In this document: one piece after another, positions 42,401-48,494 of the stretch
Position numbering within the stretch: position 1 is the stretch's first letter
How the letters are laid out: every line of letters starts with the position of its first letter
Assembly: GCF_031877795.1 (NCBI RefSeq)
Contig: NC_133933.1
Span: 70,250,503-70,314,502, forward strand
Reading direction: 5' to 3'
Length of the DNA: 64,000 nucleotides
Source of the DNA: Strix aluco
Taxonomy: Eukaryota > Chordata > Aves > Strigiformes > Strigidae
The notes under the pieces: generated by a model
The model's input: only the letters and a program-made list of their open reading frames with translations
The model's database searches: none
Told to the model about the DNA's origin: nothing
Position numbers and translations under genes: made by a program

Positions 42401-44166
42401 CAATCACCAGGGCATGCACTCTTCCTTAAAGTTCACTATGGTTTTACCCTCCATTTTCATTAAAACTTACATTATTAATTGAAATAAACAGATTATACTA
42501 AATTGAAAGTACAGCTGTTACAGCTGCAAACATTCCCACTGCTGCAAGCAATGAGATAGCTGAAGTAAAACCCCAAAACTCATGGCAGGTATACATATGA
42601 GATGCTGCATTTATGATAGCATTTGCACAAAGACCCTTGATTTTGGGACATTCATCCTTAAGGTGAAATAACATTGGTAACACCTATTCAAATCCTTAGA
42701 CTTTCCATGGCTAACTTCTATGTCTAAATTCAGGACTACAGCTACTTACTCATAAAGAAGTTGTTCCTAATGCATATGCTCTGTTATCTGGAGGACTTAT
42801 TAGACAGTGTGACTACTATTTGCAAGGACACAATTCTCTGCCTAAGCTTTTGGGAAAAAGTTGCCAAGTACTTCATGCACATAGTTGATCCAAAACATAT
42901 ATAAATGGTGTAGAACATTAACAGTATACATCTCCAATATTTAGATCTTGTTTTTTCATATAGCCAGGCATTTAAAAACTAGTGCATTTGAAAGAATGAA
43001 TATGTTTTAGGATACTTAAATTTATCACTTCACTCTTCCAAGAACCTCTTGAAAGTATAATTTACTTTCCTTCATAGTTAGGCATTTCCCCCACATTGTT
43101 TCTCACGATTCATTTATCTGTACTGAACACTTAAGGAAAAATGTGTTATCTTTTTCTTTTCTCAGTTTCCAATATTTCCCTCATATTTTATGCAATCCTT
43201 GCACAACACAGCATTAGATAGGAAGTTGTACCATGTGAAATTGTTCTGATGACATAGAGCTGAGAGTATCATAACTTGACTCTCTTTTTCCTAGGGCTGT
43301 TTTCAGAACTAAGTTACGAGTCTTTCTAAAATCAGTACCTGTCATTTTCTCCAAATTCCAATTTACAGATGCAAGAGCTTGTGCAAACATATACATGTAG
43401 ATATATATATGAATGTTTTTAATGTTTGTTTCTTCTGTGCTCACAAACAGAAGCTTAAAACTGTGTATCGGCTACAGCAAAAGATTTAAAAAACAAAAAA
43501 ACCCTCACACATTATTATTTACAAGGCAGCTGCATGACTCTTAAAGCCCTGGGGAAGAGGAAAAGAGTTGGCATGATATTTGAGATGTGGGACTGACACT
43601 GTACGAAACGGTTCATTAGTCTTTTCCCATGCCTTGCTTCCTGAGTGTTTTTCACCAACACCTTGCCTACATGTTCTGCTTTGTTAATGACAAATCCAAA
43701 GATAAAAAAGTAAGCAAAAAGGAACGCAACTGCTTTGGCCACAAACACATCTGCTTTAAACAAATGTATAAAATAAATTATTGAAGCAATGTCTTTGCTG
43801 TGCAAAAGAACTATCTGGTTATTGTAGTAAAACAAAAAGTTAACTGCCAGAAAAAAAACAAATTTGCTTCATAAGTACTGGAAGAACTTTAGAAGTCTGT
43901 CAGTGAAGTTAGTGCATTCATGCAGTAAAACTTTAAGCCCTGATTGCCAAGCTACCCTGAATGATTATATTAATACAATTAAACCCCTAAAAATTCTGCA
44001 GATTTGAGAATGGTTAAACTAGCAGCTCTGAAGAACAGCACCTACTTACAGCACAGATGGCTTTGTATTTCAGGAGGCTTTTTTTCTTCACATACTCTCT
44101 TGGATTTAAAGACACCTCATCCAAATGTTCTCTTTGATACTTGGTGATATCATCCCGAAGCTCCAT
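3228..44166 (-). CDS. ENPP3: ENPP3, ectonucleotide pyrophosphatase/phosphodiesterase family member 3 (complete, 25 coding exons)
   Basis: Type II membrane ectoenzyme (CD203c) that hydrolyses extracellular nucleotides such as ATP, and nucleotide sugars, to nucleoside monophosphates. The spliced frame is 2,661 bases, or 886 residues (human about 875). Order: cytoplasmic tail 1-36; membrane segment about 37-58 with a run of alternating Leu and Gly; somatomedin-B domains about 66-106 and 107-149, each with eight Cys; phosphodiesterase domain about 170-590; nuclease-like domain about 610-886. The seven expected metal and catalytic residues are present: D181, nucleophile T219, N240, D339, H343, D386-H387 and H496. 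A calcium loop has D762, N764, D766, H768 and D770. ENPP3 is chosen over ENPP1 because the C-terminus reads almost as human ENPP3 and MED23 is the neighbour. The start ATG has a strong context (AAAATGG) and an in-frame stop at 44185-44187. Introns total about 38 kb and hold CR1 copies, simple repeats and unassigned sequence. Confidence 0.96.
3402..4961 (-). other. ENPP3 intron 24
   Basis: Unique-looking AT-rich intron. About 4560-4860 is somewhat richer in C and T and could be an old repeat, but I cannot name it. No additional exon is supported. Confidence 0.5.
4962..5118 (-). CDS. ENPP3: ENPP3 coding exon 24
   Basis: 157 bases, residues 778-829. [15 protein letters not shown] and [13 protein letters not shown] match human closely. 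N-X-S/T sequons occur at N780, N799 and N807. Confidence 0.96.
5770..6080 (-). repeat. Old CR1-like LINE fragment
   Basis: Read on the minus strand, the segment resembles the 3' region of an old sauropsid CR1: a poorly conserved stretch on failed TTCC..AACC-type motifs with decayed CTCCAGTGACAG and CCAGCAC blocks. It lies in ENPP3 intron 23 and is too diverged to date or subclassify by eye. Confidence 0.4.
6784..6916 (-). CDS. ENPP3: ENPP3 coding exon 23 (calcium loop)
   Basis: 133 bases, residues 734-776. Contains [20 protein letters not shown] with the EF-hand-like calcium ligands D762, N764, D766, H768 and D770. Confidence 0.96.
6917..8380 (-). other. ENPP3 intron 22
   Basis: AT-rich, with an A run near 8182 and no recognised interspersed repeat or extra exon. 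Close to exon 22 there is a short direct repeat of AATTAATCAAA (8347-8366). Confidence 0.5.
8381..8458 (-). CDS. ENPP3: ENPP3 coding exon 22
   Basis: 78 bases, residues 708-732. [19 protein letters not shown] matches human SQYDALITSNLVPMYEEFR. Confidence 0.95.
8965..9100 (-). CDS. ENPP3: ENPP3 coding exon 21
   Basis: 136 bases, residues 662-706. [20 protein letters not shown] is almost identical to human. It is preceded by the 4.5-kb intron 20, the longest in the gene. Confidence 0.95.
10394..10496 (+). repeat. CR1 LINE 3' tail
   Basis: About 100 bases with the CR1 3' hallmark GACTAGATGATCTTCAAGG, TTTTCCAACC and the terminal GATTCTGTGATTCTGTGA. 5'-truncated, in ENPP3 intron 20, opposite to the gene. 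Confidence 0.85.
12859..12912. repeat. 27-base tandem duplication
   Basis: Two adjacent 27-base units beginning CTAGCAGCATATATTTGAT, differing at one base (A or T). Recent slippage or duplication within ENPP3 intron 20. Confidence 0.9.
13625..13779 (-). CDS. ENPP3: ENPP3 coding exon 20 (start of nuclease-like domain)
   Basis: 155 bases, residues 611-661. [18 protein letters not shown] aligns with human LPFGRPRVLQKNVDHCLL, followed by a QYVSGY and MPLWTAYTV match. One of the more diverged exons. Donor GTAGGT was chosen to hold phase 0 into the next exon. Confidence 0.93.
14501..14552 (-). CDS. ENPP3: ENPP3 coding exon 19
   Basis: 52 bases, residues 593-609. [11 protein letters not shown] corresponds to human VNQMLNLTQEE. 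The intron before it is 110 bases. Confidence 0.9.
14663..14832 (-). CDS. ENPP3: ENPP3 coding exon 18
   Basis: 170 bases, residues 537-592. [19 protein letters not shown] is well conserved. The second half, linking to the nuclease-like domain, has diverged but keeps its Cys residues. Confidence 0.93.
15593..15680 (-). CDS. ENPP3: ENPP3 coding exon 17
   Basis: 88 bases, residues 507-535. Reads [20 protein letters not shown], nearly the human sequence. Donor GTGAGT. Confidence 0.96.
15681..17555 (-). other. ENPP3 intron 16
   Basis: Contains the CR1 fragment at 17270-17502, a (GTTT)n stretch near 16126-16144 and G-rich runs near 15920 and 16105. The rest is unassigned. Confidence 0.6.
17270..17502 (-). 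repeat. CR1 LINE fragment
   Basis: Starts on the plus strand with CACAGAATCACAGAATCACC, the reverse of the CR1 tail, and continues through CCTCCAGGGATGGGGACTCC and the TTCCTAATATCCAGTCTAA block. 5'-truncated, in the same direction as ENPP3, starting about 54 bases after the exon 16 donor. Confidence 0.92.
17556..17622 (-). CDS. ENPP3: ENPP3 coding exon 16 (metal ligand H496)
   Basis: 67 bases, residues 485-506. [14 protein letters not shown] carries the zinc ligand H496. The residues before it differ from the human version. A CR1 copy begins about 54 bases past the donor. Confidence 0.95.
17623..19454 (-). other. ENPP3 intron 15
   Basis: T runs at about 18598-18610 and 19204-19220 and otherwise unassigned AT-rich sequence. 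No exon is supported. Confidence 0.5.
19455..19582 (-). CDS. ENPP3: ENPP3 coding exon 15
   Basis: 128 bases, residues 442-483. [19 protein letters not shown] and QWLAV match human ENPP3 closely. Donor GTAACA. Confidence 0.95.
19583..22230 (-). other. ENPP3 intron 14
   Basis: 2.6 kb. The exon-14 side holds an old CR1-like segment (21540-22130). A short A run lies at about 21190-21205. The rest is unassigned. Confidence 0.5.
21540..22130 (-). repeat. Old CR1-like or related LINE fragment
   Basis: Resembles the reverse complement of an ancient amniote CR1-type 3' region, with blocks such as GGACCATCTTTCCTAGTACTC, CCTCCATTAATTTGTCTAA and CAACACCCTGTGGCAATG. Heavily diverged; the family is uncertain. 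Confidence 0.45.
22231..22262 (-). CDS. ENPP3: ENPP3 coding exon 14 (32-base exon)
   Basis: Small exon coding [10 protein letters not shown] (residues 432-441) plus a split Phe, equivalent to human NSEEIVRNLS. KNLT carries an N-glycosylation sequon. CAG acceptor, GTGAGT donor. Confidence 0.93.
23571..23591. repeat. (TTTA)n microsatellite
   Basis: About five TTTA/ATTT units ending 14 bases downstream of the ENPP3 exon 13 donor (minus strand), in intron 13. Confidence 0.9.
23605..23733 (-). CDS. ENPP3: ENPP3 coding exon 13
   Basis: 129 bases, residues 389-430. Reads [16 protein letters not shown], where human ENPP3 has MDQTYCNKMEYMTDYF. The intron before it is only 156 bases long. Confidence 0.95.
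23890..23998 (-). CDS. ENPP3: ENPP3 coding exon 12 (metal ligands D386, H387)
   Basis: 109 bases, residues 352-387 plus a split Gly. It ends in LIVLADH, the metal-binding ADHG motif. Donor GTAATA is weaker than average. Confidence 0.95.
24421..24760. other. GC-richer unassigned segment in ENPP3 intron 11
   Basis: About 340 bases clearly richer in G and C than the flanks, beginning shortly after TGTAAGACC. It may be an old mobile-element piece, but I recognise no termini or family and no conserved coding frame. Confidence 0.3.
24801..24873 (-). CDS. ENPP3: ENPP3 coding exon 11 (metal ligands D339, H343)
   Basis: 73 bases, residues 328-351. [18 protein letters not shown] holds the zinc ligands D339 and H343. 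Donor GTAAGT. Confidence 0.95.
25759..25824 (-). CDS. ENPP3: ENPP3 coding exon 10
   Basis: 66 bases, residues 306-326. [20 protein letters not shown] matches human SVPFEERISTLLKWLD. The acceptor is a tandem TTCAG-TTCAG; only the first AG keeps the frame, and the second would shift it by five bases. Confidence 0.92.
26074..26162. repeat. About 45-base imperfect tandem duplication
   Basis: Two units starting CATGTGATGYTGGTGGGAGT at 26074 and 26121, differing by a few substitutions and a short deletion in the second. In ENPP3 intron 9. Confidence 0.85.
27240..27349 (-). CDS. ENPP3: ENPP3 coding exon 9
   Basis: 110 bases, residues 269-304. [20 protein letters not shown] corresponds to the human MWLTAMYQ...FWPGS segment of the catalytic domain. 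Confidence 0.95.
27700..27942 (+). repeat. CR1 LINE 3' fragment
   Basis: Contains AACTGGATATTAGGAAACAT, TTGGACTAGATGATCC and CCTTCCAACTGAAA, and ends in the 8-base tail type ATTCTATTCTAA. A different CR1 subfamily tail from those at 10394 and 17270. In ENPP3 intron 8, opposite to the gene. Confidence 0.92.
28801..28920 (-). CDS. ENPP3: ENPP3 coding exon 8
   Basis: 120 bases, residues 229-268, both borders in phase 0. [16 protein letters not shown] carries N240, which stabilises the transition state in this family. Donor GTAGGT. Confidence 0.95.
29491..29570 (-). CDS. ENPP3: ENPP3 coding exon 7 (catalytic threonine)
   Basis: 80 bases, residues 203-228. Contains [14 protein letters not shown] with the nucleophile T219. 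Acceptor TTGCAG, donor GTAAGT. Confidence 0.96.
29571..32151 (-). other. ENPP3 intron 6
   Basis: 2.6 kb. About 29650-30430 is less AT-rich and contains recurring AGGTGTCC/GACACCT-like motifs, perhaps an ancient repeat related to 59700-60060. I cannot assign a family. The rest is AT-rich and unassigned. Confidence 0.35.
32152..32249 (-). CDS. ENPP3: ENPP3 coding exon 6 (start of catalytic domain)
   Basis: 98 bases, residues 170-201. Contains [13 protein letters not shown], with the first metal ligand D181. Donor GTAAGT. Confidence 0.96.
32250..34589 (-). other. ENPP3 intron 5
   Basis: Unassigned AT-rich sequence with a short direct repeat ACAGTTTGTATAAAA (33634-33665). No additional exon is supported. 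Confidence 0.5.
34590..34650 (-). CDS. ENPP3: ENPP3 coding exon 5 (linker)
   Basis: 61 bases, residues 150-168 plus split codons. Linker between somatomedin-B domain 2 and the catalytic domain. The donor is GTAGGA after GG; using the GT in this place is required to keep the GFDLPP frame in the next exon. Confidence 0.9.
34760..35210 (-). repeat. Old CR1-like LINE fragment with T run
   Basis: Minus-strand similarity to an old CR1 3' region (around 34770-34860) and to the region before it (35090-35200, with CTTTAATATTTCCTTG and CATGCTTTCCAA blocks). A run of about 24 T lies at 35068-35092. Heavily diverged; in ENPP3 intron 4. Confidence 0.4.
36093..36218 (-). CDS. ENPP3: ENPP3 coding exon 4 (somatomedin-B domain 2)
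   Basis: 126 bases, residues 108-148. Eight Cys at 112, 117, 127, 129, 133, 139, 140 and 147. The core [14 protein letters not shown] is close to human [14 protein letters not shown]. Confidence 0.95.
37233..37355 (-). CDS. ENPP3: ENPP3 coding exon 3 (somatomedin-B domain 1)
   Basis: 123 bases, residues 67-106 with split codons on both sides. Eight Cys at 68, 72, 83, 85, 89, 95, 96 and 103, the full somatomedin-B set. The human RGD in this domain is RRD here (residues 92-94). The exon is GC-rich compared with its introns. Confidence 0.95.
37540..38165. repeat. GC-rich, CpG-poor segment, probably a repeat of unknown class
   Basis: About 620 bases dominated by GGGCAGGG, CCAGG and GGGGCTG-type words, with very few CG dinucleotides, inside AT-rich ENPP3 intron 2. 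It has long open frames on both strands, as such composition produces by chance, and no protein I recognise. Low CpG argues against a CpG island and suggests a methylated mobile or satellite-like element. Confidence 0.45.
38166..40545 (-). other. ENPP3 intron 2, 5' part
   Basis: AT-rich DNA without a recognised repeat. A GC-richer patch at 39320-39520 is unassigned. No alternative exon with conserved coding is visible. Confidence 0.5.
40546..40624 (-). CDS. ENPP3: ENPP3 coding exon 2 (membrane anchor)
   Basis: 79 bases, residues 40-65 plus a split codon. Codes the hydrophobic [19 protein letters not shown] stretch, the signal-anchor helix, followed by a short polar stalk. CAG acceptor, GTATGT donor. 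Confidence 0.93.
40625..44049 (-). other. ENPP3 intron 1
   Basis: 3.4 kb between the start-codon exon and the membrane-anchor exon. I recognise no repeat with confidence. A minus-strand open frame of 106 codons (43515-43835) matches nothing I know and lacks exon-like borders. Confidence 0.5.
44050..44166 (-). CDS. ENPP3: ENPP3 coding exon 1 (cytoplasmic tail)
   Basis: Codes residues 1-39 in 117 bases and ends before GTAAGT in phase 0. It contains the start codon and the basic stretch [10 protein letters not shown] just before the membrane segment, which matches VKKNTLKKYK in human. The first 24 residues have no counterpart that I can align. Confidence 0.92.
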
Positions 44167-44992
44167 TTTGCCGAGATCTGCCTCTCAGCTGCGCGTCTGC
44201 TGTGTTCCTCACCCTCCCAGCTGGGTTAGCTGTGACTAAGATACTACTTCTGCTTCAAGTGTGGACGTACTTTGTTCATAGTTTTTTTTATGAGATCCTA
44301 GCCTTTGCATCAGTGGTAACTGCAGGAAGCCAAAGTAAGCAGGAAAACGACTCAGAAAGGTCAAAGGCTGAAAAACATTATCAGTGTACGGAGGACCTGT
44401 CTGTCACATTTCAAGATAAGGATGGCATTAGGTAAACTCTTAAATGGAGATTAGGAGTAATACGTTGCTAAGCAATAAAATGAAAAAATGACACAAATTC
44501 AAGTACCCAACTATTTGGTTAAAAGGTTGTCATCCAGAGTATTTGTTATCTTCAAAGAAAGTGTTAAATACATTAAACAAAACCAGTATGAAAGTAGATG
44601 GTTTCTTAACTCCTGCTCTGTATTTTCAGGTCCCTTCCCTTATTTAGTACCAGAAAATTCCTCCTGTGTAGTTTTAATACATCATTGTTACATACTTTTT
44701 TCAGCTTGTTACATGTTTTTTCAGTAGTGATAGATGTACTCAATAAAAATAAATTGTATACAGCCAAATCAAATTTAACAAAAAATAAAAAGGTTTTCTT
44801 TAAGTACAATTTGAAATCTTTTTTTTTTTTTTAATTTAGTGATTAATGGAAGGGTTGTTTGTTATGAAAATGTACCTTCATAGCCTACTAGGGCTACGCA
44901 AGTGTAACTATTCAATTGTTGATCTGATTCTAAAGCTGAGCACCACATGACCTGTAATTTATAATAAATAAATTTATAATATTTATAATTAC
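44167..44992. other. ENPP3 upstream region
   Basis: Holds the 5' UTR and presumed promoter of ENPP3, upstream on the minus strand of the ATG at 44166. There is no CpG island and no clear TATA box. The in-frame stop at 44185-44187 marks the end of the open frame. The transcription start cannot be fixed from sequence alone. Confidence 0.5.
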
Positions 44993-45062
44993 AAAACCAA
45001 ATCCAAAACATATGAGCTGGTATGAAGAAAATCAACTCCATCCTAGTCCAAACCAGTATAAC
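44993..45062 (-). mobile_element. Truncated LTR stub of endogenous retrovirus
   Basis: About 70 bases whose minus strand reads like the beginning of the same LTR as 46677-47252 (ACTGGTTTGGACTAGGATGG, then TTTTCTTCATACCAGC). It is the remains of the downstream LTR of the decayed provirus. Confidence 0.65.
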
Positions 45063-45555
45063 CTCTAGCCTTTATTCTATATACTGTCATACTCAGGTCC
45101 CACATTATCCAATATATCCCCATTAATCACCCCCTCCCTCCTGCCCGTCCTTTGATATGTAGACAGATATCATTCTCCTAGTTTATGGGCCACCCCTGTA
45201 AAATGTCTATTGAGTTCTCTTCTTCCATGTCCTGGGTTCCATCTGTTACGGTGGCTGCTCAGGACAGGAGAAGCAGTGTGTTGTGTGGTTATTGTCTGCC
45301 AAAACCTATTCAAGTTGGGTCACTCTTGCAGGGCTTCTTGTGAGCCTCGTCCTCTGTTCAGGTGGTTTCTGCTATGGTACTTCCTATAACATGCAACTCA
45401 AGAAATGGGTTACAACAACTTAAAGTTATAGTCATTACAATCTCCATGCCTGGTCCCTTTGAACCAGGCTACATGGCTTAATATTGCAATGAAGTCCTCC
45501 CCTTGCCCATGCTCCCATATGGACTTATACATGGGCTGCAGTCCTTTCCTTTGGC

Positions 45556-46259
45556 TGGAAAGCTGCCTGGTGGAAAAGGACCTGGGGGTGTTGGTCACCA
45601 GCTGGTCGAATATAAGCCAGCAGTGTGACCAGGTGGCCAAGAAGGCCAATAGCATCCTGGTTTTGTATCAAAACCAGTGTGGCCAGCAGGACGAGGGAAG
45701 TGATTGTCCCCCTGTACTCAGCACTGGTGAGGCCACACCTTGAATACCATGTTCAGTTTTGGGCTCCTCACTACAAGAAAGACATTGAGGTGCTGGAGAG
45801 TGTCCAGAGAAGAGAACAAAGCTGGTGAAGTGTCTAGAGCACAAGTCTGATGAGGAACAGCTGAGGGAACTGGGGTCATTTAGTGTGGAGAAAAGGAGGC
45901 TGAGAGGAGACCTTATCCCTCTCCTCAACTACCTGAAAAGAGGTTGTAGTGAGGTGGGTGTCAGTCTCTTCTCCCAAGTAACAAGTGATAGGACGAGAGG
46001 AAATGGCCTCAAGTTGTGCCAGGGAAGGTTTAGACTGGATATTAGGAAACATTTCTTCACCTAAAGGGTTGTCAAGCATTGGAACAGGCTGCCCAGGGAA
46101 GTGGTTGAGTCACCAACCCTGGAGGTATTTAAAAGACATATAGATGTGCTGCTTAGGGACATGGTTTAGTGGTGCATTTGGCAGTGTTAGGTTTGTGGTT
46201 GGACTCAATGATCTTAAAGGCCATTTCCAATCTAAACGATTCTATGACTCTGTGATTCA
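45556..46259 (+). mobile_element. CR1 LINE fragment nested in the retrovirus
   Basis: 5'-truncated CR1 with the end of the reverse-transcriptase frame (broken) and 3' UTR. Visible blocks are AAAAGGACCTGGGGGTGTTG, AGGCTGAGAGGAGACCTTAT, CTGGATATTAGGAAACAT and the tail GATTCTATGACTCTGTGATTC. Several stops and frameshifts make it non-functional. It is younger than the retrovirus it interrupts. Confidence 0.9.
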
Positions 46260-46650
46260 GGAGTGTACCTGTTCCACTGTAGACCTATCCACAGCCACAA
46301 ATGCTTTGGGGTGTATCTACCCACAGGTCACAGTCCCTTCAACTAGAGTTCAGATTGTAGTTACAGCATGCCTACTACAGCAGTACAGGAACAGCAGGGA
46401 TGCCCTGGCCATATGCCAGACCAGGCATGTGGCCAGTGCTGTTATCAAAATGTTCCCAGAAACAGCAAACTAAGATGATAAGCAGTACAGCAAATAGCAG
46501 CCACCACTCACTAGGACTCTAATATACAGCAAAGAAAGCAAGTGTCATGGCAAGTGCAGGAGCCTGTCATTTAATAGCTAAACAGCTGTACCACCTATAA
46601 ATCCATTCTAGCACATTCTGATCAAATCTGTCATTATCTTGACCCCTCTG

Positions 46651-46668
46651 GCCCCACACTGGGTGACA
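46651..46668 (-). other. Retroviral primer binding site, tRNA-Lys-like
   Basis: Nine bases outside the right LTR, the minus strand reads TGTCACCCAGTGTGGGGC. This matches the lysine-tRNA primer site at 14 of 18 positions; three of the four changes are transitions. It sets the element's orientation (minus) and suggests a class II (ERVK-like) origin. Confidence 0.5.
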
Positions 46669-46676
46669 AAAAGCAC

Positions 46677-47252
46677 TCTTGCGGGTTAAGCCCAGCAGGC
46701 AGCTCAGCCCCACCCAGCCGCTCGCTCACTCTCCCGCAGTGGGATGGGGGGGTAGAATTGGAGGGGAAAAAGTCAGAAAACTTGGGAGTTGAGATAAAAA
46801 CAGCTTCATAGGTAACGTAAAGCTGCGCACGCAAGCAAAGTAAAATTGGGAAATTGTCAGCACTTCCCTTCGGCTGGCAGGTGTTCAGCCATCTCCAGGA
46901 AAGCAGTGCTCCACCATGCATAATTGGTTACTTAGGAAAACAAACTCCATAACTCTGACTGTCACACCCTTCCTCCATTTTTCCCCAAGGTTTCATTGCT
47001 GAGCACAACATCATATGGTGTGGGGTATCCCTTTGGTCAGTTGGGGTCAGCTGTCCCAGCTGTGTCCCTCCCAACCTCTTGTGCATCCTCAGTCTCCTTG
47101 TAGAGAAGGCCTCAAGGCTGTGTAAGCACTGCTCAGAAATAGTTAAAATGGGGGGGGGGTTATTGACACTGTTTTCATCACAGATCCAAAACATAGCACC
47201 ATAAAAGTTTATATGAGGAAAATTAATGCCATCCCAGCCAAAACCAATACAT
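46677..47252 (-). mobile_element. LTR of avian endogenous retrovirus (5' LTR of decayed provirus)
   Basis: About 575 bases. On the plus strand it begins with the GGTTAAGCCCAGCAGGCAGCT type of LTR end and finishes with CATCCCAGCCAAAACCAATA. In between are GTTCAGCCATCTCCAGGAAA, GTATCCCTTTGGTCAGTTGG and other blocks I associate with a common bird LTR. Same family as 53243-53832. Confidence 0.75.
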
Positions 47253-47380
47253 AAATTTACAGAAGTAGCAAAATTGACCTTTGAGAGTGTGAATCATGAG
47301 TGTAGGCACCCAGGGTAAATTTCTGCTCCTACTGATATAAAAGAAAATAATTTAGCAAATGGAACAGGATGTGAGCTCAT

Positions 47381-48494
47381 TGTATTGGGTTTGTGTGGCA
47401 AGGTTTTGGTAGAGGGGGGGCTGCAGTGGTGGCTTCTGTGAGAAGCTGATAGAAGCTTCCCCCATGTCTGACAAAGCCAATGCCAGCCGGCTCCAAGACA
47501 GACCTTCCGCTGGCCAAGGCCGAGCCCATCAGCAATGGTGGTAGCACCTCTGTGATAACATATTTAAGAGGGGGAAAAGAAAACTGTGTAACTGCAGCCA
47601 GAGAAAGGAGTGAGCATATGTGAGAAACAACTCTGCAGACCAGTGAAGAAGGAGGGGGAGGAGGTGCTCCATGTGCCATAGCAGAGATTCCCCTGCAGCC
47701 CATGGTGAAGGCCATGGTGAAGCAGGCTGTGCCCCTGCAGCCCATGGAGGTTAGCAGTAGAGCAGATCTCCACCTGCAGCCCATGGAGGACTCCACACTG
47801 GAGCAGGTGGATGTGCCTGAAGGAGGCTGTGACCCCGTGGGAAGCCCACGCTGGAGCAGGCTCCTGTCAGGATCTGTGGCCCCATGGAGAGAGGAGCCCA
47901 TGCTGGAGCAGGTTTGCTGGCAGGCCTGGGTTCCCTGGAGCAGTCTGCTCCTGAGGGCCTACACCCCGTGGGAGAGACCCACGCTGGAGCAGTTCATGAA
48001 GAACTGCAGCCTGTGGGAAGGACTCATGTTGGAGAAGTTCATGGAGGACTGTCTGCCGTGCGAGGGACCCCACGCTGGAGCAGGGGGAGAGTGTGAGGAG
48101 TGCTCCCCCTGAGGAGGAAGGAGCGGCAGAGACAATGTGTGATGAACTGACCACAACCCACAGGCCCTCTCCCTCTGCACTGCTGGAGTTGGGGAGGTAG
48201 AGAAATCAGGAGTAAAGTTAAGCATGGGAAGAAGGGAGGGGTGAGAGGAAGGTGTTTTAAGATTTGTCTTATTTCTCATTACCCTACTTTTACTATTTGA
48301 TTGGCAATAAATTGTTACTTTTCCCAAGTTGAGTCTGTTTTGCTCATGACGGTAACTGGTGAGTGATCTCTCCCTGTCTGTATCTCCACGCATAAGCCTT
48401 TCATTATATTCTCCCTCCCTGTCCATTTGAGGAGGGGGAGTGATAGAGTGGCTTTGGTGGGCACATGGCGTCCAGCCAAGGTCAACCCACCACA
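47381..48494 (+). mobile_element. Solo LTR of avian endogenous retrovirus, about 1.1 kb
   Basis: Runs from TGTATTGGGTTTGTGTGGCA to CAACCCACCACA, with TG..CA ends. The flanking five bases (CTCAT, CTCCT) differ at one position, consistent with a decayed target duplication. It has an AT-rich TATA-like element (CATATTTAAGAGG, about 47561), degenerate internal tandem repeats (47690-48090) and a polyadenylation signal AATAAA (48306-48311). No viral gene accompanies it. It points toward MED23. Confidence 0.85.
47690..48090 (+). repeat. Degenerate tandem repeats inside the LTR
   Basis: CCTGCAGCCCATGG recurs at 47692, 47734 and 47773. Further on, variants of CACGCTGGAGCAGG recur at roughly 60-70-base spacing (about 47850 to 48080). 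A minisatellite-like array built into the LTR. Confidence 0.8.

Larger units (their letters stand above)
45063..46676 (-). mobile_element. Decayed endogenous retrovirus interior, split by a CR1 insertion
   Basis: Non-coding interior of an avian endogenous retrovirus in two parts, 45063-45555 and 46260-46676, lying between an LTR (46677-47252) and an LTR stub (44993-45062). I see no gag, pol or env frame, so it is either a strongly deleted copy or a non-autonomous relative. Its orientation comes from the primer binding site next to the right-hand LTR. The split is explained by the CR1 at 45556-46259. Confidence 0.65.

Noticed and set aside
43515-43835. Minus-strand open frame of 106 codons with hydrophobic stretches
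   Set aside because: It is in ENPP3 intron 1, without splice borders that fit the gene, without recognised domains and in AT-rich sequence. It could be a decayed element, but nothing supports coding.
45459-46064. Pieces of reverse-transcriptase-like frame
   Set aside because: Part of the 5'-truncated CR1; broken by stops, so not listed as a gene.
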